Origin: an uncultured Muribaculaceae bacterium
GTDB taxonomy: Bacteria; Bacteroidota; Bacteroidia; Bacteroidales; Muribaculaceae
NCBI GenBank assembly: GCA_910584055.1
Contig: CAJTZS010000081.1
Span: 1-8,186 of the forward strand
Length of the DNA stretch: 8,186 bases
Direction of reading: 5' to 3'
Every line of letters begins with the position of its first letter. Within the stretch, counting starts at the first letter, position 1. The notes under the pieces were generated by a model. That model had not been told where the DNA came from, did no database searches, and saw nothing but the letters and a program-made list of their open reading frames with translations. Position numbers and translations under genes: made by a program. Positions 6,116 through 8,186 of this stretch are shown here, piece by piece.

Positions 6116-6123
6116 TAACTTTG
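6116..6123 (+). promoter_or_regulatory. Candidate -7 promoter element for mobA-mobB
   Basis: TAACTTTG followed by CA is an exact match to the Bacteroidetes TAnnTTTG element. No good TTTG is present at the expected -33 distance (CACC instead), so an activator might be needed. A small GGCG/CGCC hairpin at 6101-6114 directly precedes it. The start would be near 6130, leaving a leader of about 280 nt before mobA. Confidence 0.45.
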
Positions 6124-6244
6124 CATCGAGCAACGGAAGCTGCACCCTCCGCATCCGCACAGCCGCTGAACAGGGACCACATCAGAGGCAATCCATTCAG
6201 GTTTTTATTATAGGAGAGAGTGTTCATTGGAACACAGCAAGGTG

Positions 6245-6295
6245 TCCAAACAGTAACCGTTTGGATTTCGGGTAACTCTGCCGTTACCACGAAAT
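6245..6295. other. oriT: Candidate origin of transfer (oriT) hairpins upstream of mobA
   Basis: Two adjacent inverted repeats lie in the non-coding region just before the mobilization genes. The first has arms TCCAAAC (6245-6251) and GTTTGGA (6259-6265). The second has arms ATTTCGGGTAAC (6265-6276) and GTTACC-A-CGAAAT (6283-6295), 12 pairs with one bulged A and a 6-nt loop. A GC-rich stretch follows (6298-6328). Inverted repeats beside a relaxase operon are the usual signature of oriT, where MobA and MobB would assemble and MobB would nick one strand. The nick position cannot be read from the sequence. The hairpins could instead act in the mobA leader RNA. The rest of 6124-6407 shows no convincing gene. 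Confidence 0.5.
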
Positions 6296-6407
6296 GACCT
6301 TGCCGTGCCGGGGCTTGGGACCGCTCCGAAGTCGCAATCCCCATGAAAAACCTGCGGTGCATTATAAAGGACAGCACGTTGTGCCACCATTTTATTCCCC
6401 TGAAACA

Positions 6408-6830
6408 ATGAAAACATCAGATAAGGCCGGGCGACCCAAGTCGTCCAACCCCTGCACGCATTGCGTCATGGTGAGGTTTGATGACCTTGAATATGACGCA
6501 CTGCAACGCATGATGGAGAGAGCCGGCGAGACCGTAAAGGCTACTTTCATCAAGCAAGTCATAGCAGACAAGCCATTCAAGGTGCTTGTCACAGACAAGA
6601 CACTCGCGCTCTATACTGCGAAGCTGGGCGAGTTTTTCTCCCAGTTCCGCACGTTAGGCGTGAATTATAACATAGTGGTAAGAGAACTTCGAGCCGGATT
6701 CACTGAGAAGAAAGCCATGAGCCTCCTTTACAATCTGGAAAAAACTACCCGTGACATGATAGCAATCATGGCCGAAGTCAAAGAACTTACCGAAAAATTC
6801 GATGAGCAATGGTCGCAAAAATCAGTATAG
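6408..6830 (+). CDS. mobA: MobA-like mobilization accessory protein
   Basis: A 140-residue basic protein encoded directly upstream of, and overlapping, the relaxase gene. It starts MKTSDKAGRPKSSNPCTHCVMVRFDDLEYDALQRMMERAGETVKATFIKQVI. This strand-helix-helix pattern (VMVRFDDLEYDAL, then a helix ending FIKQVI) is typical of ribbon-helix-helix oriT-binding proteins such as MobA of Bacteroides elements and MobC/NikA of plasmids. The C-terminal half (LGEFFSQFRTLGVNYNIVVRELR ... YNLEKTTRDMIAIMAEVKEL) matches the helical tail of that group. It probably binds oriT and helps the relaxase form the relaxosome. The frame is open from 6294, but the ATG at 6408 gives the family's usual length and start, and the upstream part runs through the oriT candidate. 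The 22-nt overlap with mobB suggests coupled translation. Confidence 0.82.
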   Translation: MKTSDKAGRPKSSNPCTHCVMVRFDDLEYDALQRMMERAGETVKATFIKQVIADKPFKVLVTDKTLALYTAKLGEFFSQFRTLGVNYNIVVRELRAGFTEKKAMSLLYNLEKTTRDMIAIMAEVKELTEKFDEQWSQKSV

Positions 6831-8098
6831 GATCATCGCTCTACGGAGCACTTGCCTATAACGGCGAAAAAATAAACGAGGCAAGAGGGCATATCCTTGG
6901 CTCAAATAAGGTTGTGATTCCTCCTGACGGCCATGCAAGGATAGCCCAAATGGTTGAGGACTTCAAAAGTTTTATGCCCAAGATGGGCCGAACCAAGAAG
7001 CCGGTTCTTCACATATCGTTAAACCCGCATCCCGATGACAGACTCACCGACCAGGATTTCGAGATTCTGGCCCGTGAGTACCTTGACAAACTGGGATTCG
7101 GAGACCAGCCATTCGTAATCTATAAGCATGAGGACATCGACCGCCACCATATCCATATAGTGACTGTCAATGTCAACGAGCAAGGGAAGCGTCTGAATCA
7201 GGCATTTTTGTTCCGCCGCAGCAAGGCAATCACTAATGAGCTGGAACAGAAATATAATCTTCACAAAGCTCAGCGTGAAAAAGTGTCTCCTGGTACTCCC
7301 ATCAAGAAACTTGACCCGTCCGGCGACATCAAGCGACAAGTACAGAATACTGTCAAACTTGTCGGCATGCGCTACAAGTTCCAGACTCTTGGCGAATACA
7401 ATGCTATTCTCTCCTTATATAATATAAGGTGTGAACCCACCGACGGAAGAGTCAATGGTCGGGAGTATCACGGTCTCGTTTACTTCGCGATGAACGATAA
7501 CGGTGATACTGTCTCGACTCCCTTCAAGGCTTCTCGGCTCGGTAAATTTGCCAGTAGAGCCGCAGTGGAAGGTCATTTTGAGAGGTCGAAAGAGAGTGTT
7601 CAGATTCGAGCGACTAAAAGAATCGTGGCATCAGTCATGGCTCTGTCATCAGGTCAGGACGATTTCATTACCCGTCTCAAAGACAACGGCATTGACTTTG
7701 TCCTTAGATCCAATGAAGATGGTAGAATCTATGGGGCGACTTTTGTTGACCACAATACCAATACCGTTCTCAATGGCTCCAGACTTGGAAAAGAGTTCTC
7801 GGCAAACGCTTTTGAACGATGGTTCAATGGTGATGGCGAGAAGCCGATTCTCTCAACTTCGGTTACCCCGAATACTGATACTACTCAGACTGCCGGTGAT
7901 ACTTCCGCTCCGCCACAGCCAAACCCGTCGACCGGGCAAAGTCAGGCTAATTCTCATGACTATAAGAATGACTATGAGCAGTCGACACTCCCCGGGCTCG
8001 ACCTATTCCAAGTCGGTCCCGGATTCAATCCCGAGGAAGAAGCATTTTACCGGGCTATGCAGCGTAGAAAGAAAAGACGTCGCGGCCCACAGTTATAA
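6809..8098 (+). CDS. mobB: MobB-like relaxase (relaxase/mobilization nuclease)
   Basis: A 429-residue DNA relaxase that would cut and covalently hold one strand at oriT to start conjugative transfer. The metal-binding motif HEDIDRHHIHIV spans residues 107-118, with His107, His114 and His116 the likely metal ligands. The catalytic tyrosine is probably Tyr12 or Tyr17 in SLYGALAYNGEK. HISLNPHP (68-75) matches a conserved strand of the fold. Downstream, residues 191-260 and 283-341 each end in a similar G-R-x-Y-[HG]-G ... S-R-L-G-K-x-[FA]-[SA] pattern, suggesting a duplicated domain. From about 345 to 390 the sequence is Thr/Pro/Ser/Asn-rich and probably disordered. The end is strongly basic (RRKKRRRGPQL). 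The ATG at 6809 lies inside the mobA 3' end. The protein looks complete. Confidence 0.9.
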   Translation: MVAKISIGSSLYGALAYNGEKINEARGHILGSNKVVIPPDGHARIAQMVEDFKSFMPKMGRTKKPVLHISLNPHPDDRLTDQDFEILAREYLDKLGFGDQPFVIYKHEDIDRHHIHIVTVNVNEQGKRLNQAFLFRRSKAITNELEQKYNLHKAQREKVSPGTPIKKLDPSGDIKRQVQNTVKLVGMRYKFQTLGEYNAILSLYNIRCEPTDGRVNGREYHGLVYFAMNDNGDTVSTPFKASRLGKFASRAAVEGHFERSKESVQIRATKRIVASVMALSSGQDDFITRLKDNGIDFVLRSNEDGRIYGATFVDHNTNTVLNGSRLGKEFSANAFERWFNGDGEKPILSTSVTPNTDTTQTAGDTSAPPQPNPSTGQSQANSHDYKNDYEQSTLPGLDLFQVGPGFNPEEEAFYRAMQRRKKRRRGPQL

Positions 8099-8118
8099 AC
8101 CCTTAACCCAAGAAAACA

Positions 8119-8151
8119 ATGTCACAACAAGAGTACAACCGTCCGCGATAG
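8119..8151 (+). pseudogene. mobC: Start of mobC-like coupling-protein gene, cut by the terminal repeat
   Basis: Twenty nucleotides after the mobB stop an ATG begins MSQQE, and the frame then enters the terminal repeat at 8133 to end YNRPR-stop (10 residues). In CTnDOT-like elements the gene at this position is mobC, a VirD4/TraG-type coupling ATPase. From memory such proteins often begin MSQQ, so this is probably its first five codons. The evidence is mainly positional. The product as read here could not be functional. Confidence 0.5.
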
Positions 8152-8185
8152 CAGGTATAGCTTAAAAAAATAGCCGTCCGGATTT
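8133..8185. repeat. Right copy of the 53-bp perfect terminal inverted repeat
   Basis: Exact reverse complement of positions 1-53; one further T follows at the window end. Read outward from the window interior it begins GTACAACCGTCCGCGATAG, as the left copy does when read outward on the minus strand. It cuts the presumed mobC after five codons. No target-site duplication can be seen at the two inner junctions (CTGATG at the left, read on the minus strand, and CAAGAG at the right), which is expected if the two junctions are independent insertion events or the two sides of different repeat copies. Confidence 0.9.
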
Positions 8186-8186
8186 T

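Noticed and set aside
6294..6407. N-terminal extension of MobA by 38 residues
   Set aside because: It runs through the presumed oriT and leader. The ATG at 6408 gives the normal family start and length.
5944..6417. Minus-strand open frames overlapping the promoter, oriT and mobA start
   Set aside because: They overlap palindromes, promoter elements and the real mobA gene and show no protein-like conservation signals. I treat them as chance frames.

Overview
This window looks like a piece of an integrative and conjugative element (conjugative transposon of the CTnDOT type) from a member of the Bacteroidales. The evidence is the gene content and order: a leftward traA-traB-traC-traD-traE block divergent from a rightward mobA-mobB-(mobC) block. 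The promoter-like sequences carry the Bacteroidetes TAnnTTTG -7 element, and strong Shine-Dalgarno sequences are absent. Gene names follow CTnDOT usage and rest on recognition of protein families by eye, not on a search.

Layout, left to right. Positions 1-53 and 8133-8185 are perfect 53-bp inverted copies of one sequence that bounds the window. At the left it replaces the last codons of traE; at the right it cuts the next gene (probably mobC) after five codons. Between them, on the minus strand, traE is split by a group II intron (188-2686) encoding a reverse transcriptase/maturase (304-2013). Then come traD, traC, traB and traA, tightly packed with short overlaps, which suggests one operon transcribed from about position 5990 leftward. 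The block from 5327 to 6407 has no convincing gene. It holds an array of CAATC/GATTG pentamers and inverted repeats in the presumed traA leader, a promoter candidate in each direction, an 18-bp palindrome, and hairpins upstream of mobA that are a good candidate for oriT. mobA and mobB follow on the plus strand and overlap by 22 bp.

How it fits together: MobA and the MobB relaxase would nick at oriT and lead the DNA to a coupling protein (MobC), of which only five codons remain here. TraA is a ParA-like ATPase. TraB and TraC share a small helical domain, which TraC carries twice. TraD and TraE are membrane proteins of the transfer apparatus. TraE can be made only if the intron splices, and even then its last part is replaced by five residues read from the flanking repeat. 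The most unusual points are the terminal inverted repeats that cut two transfer genes, the intron in traE whose endonuclease domain looks decayed, and the dense repeat array in the traA leader.
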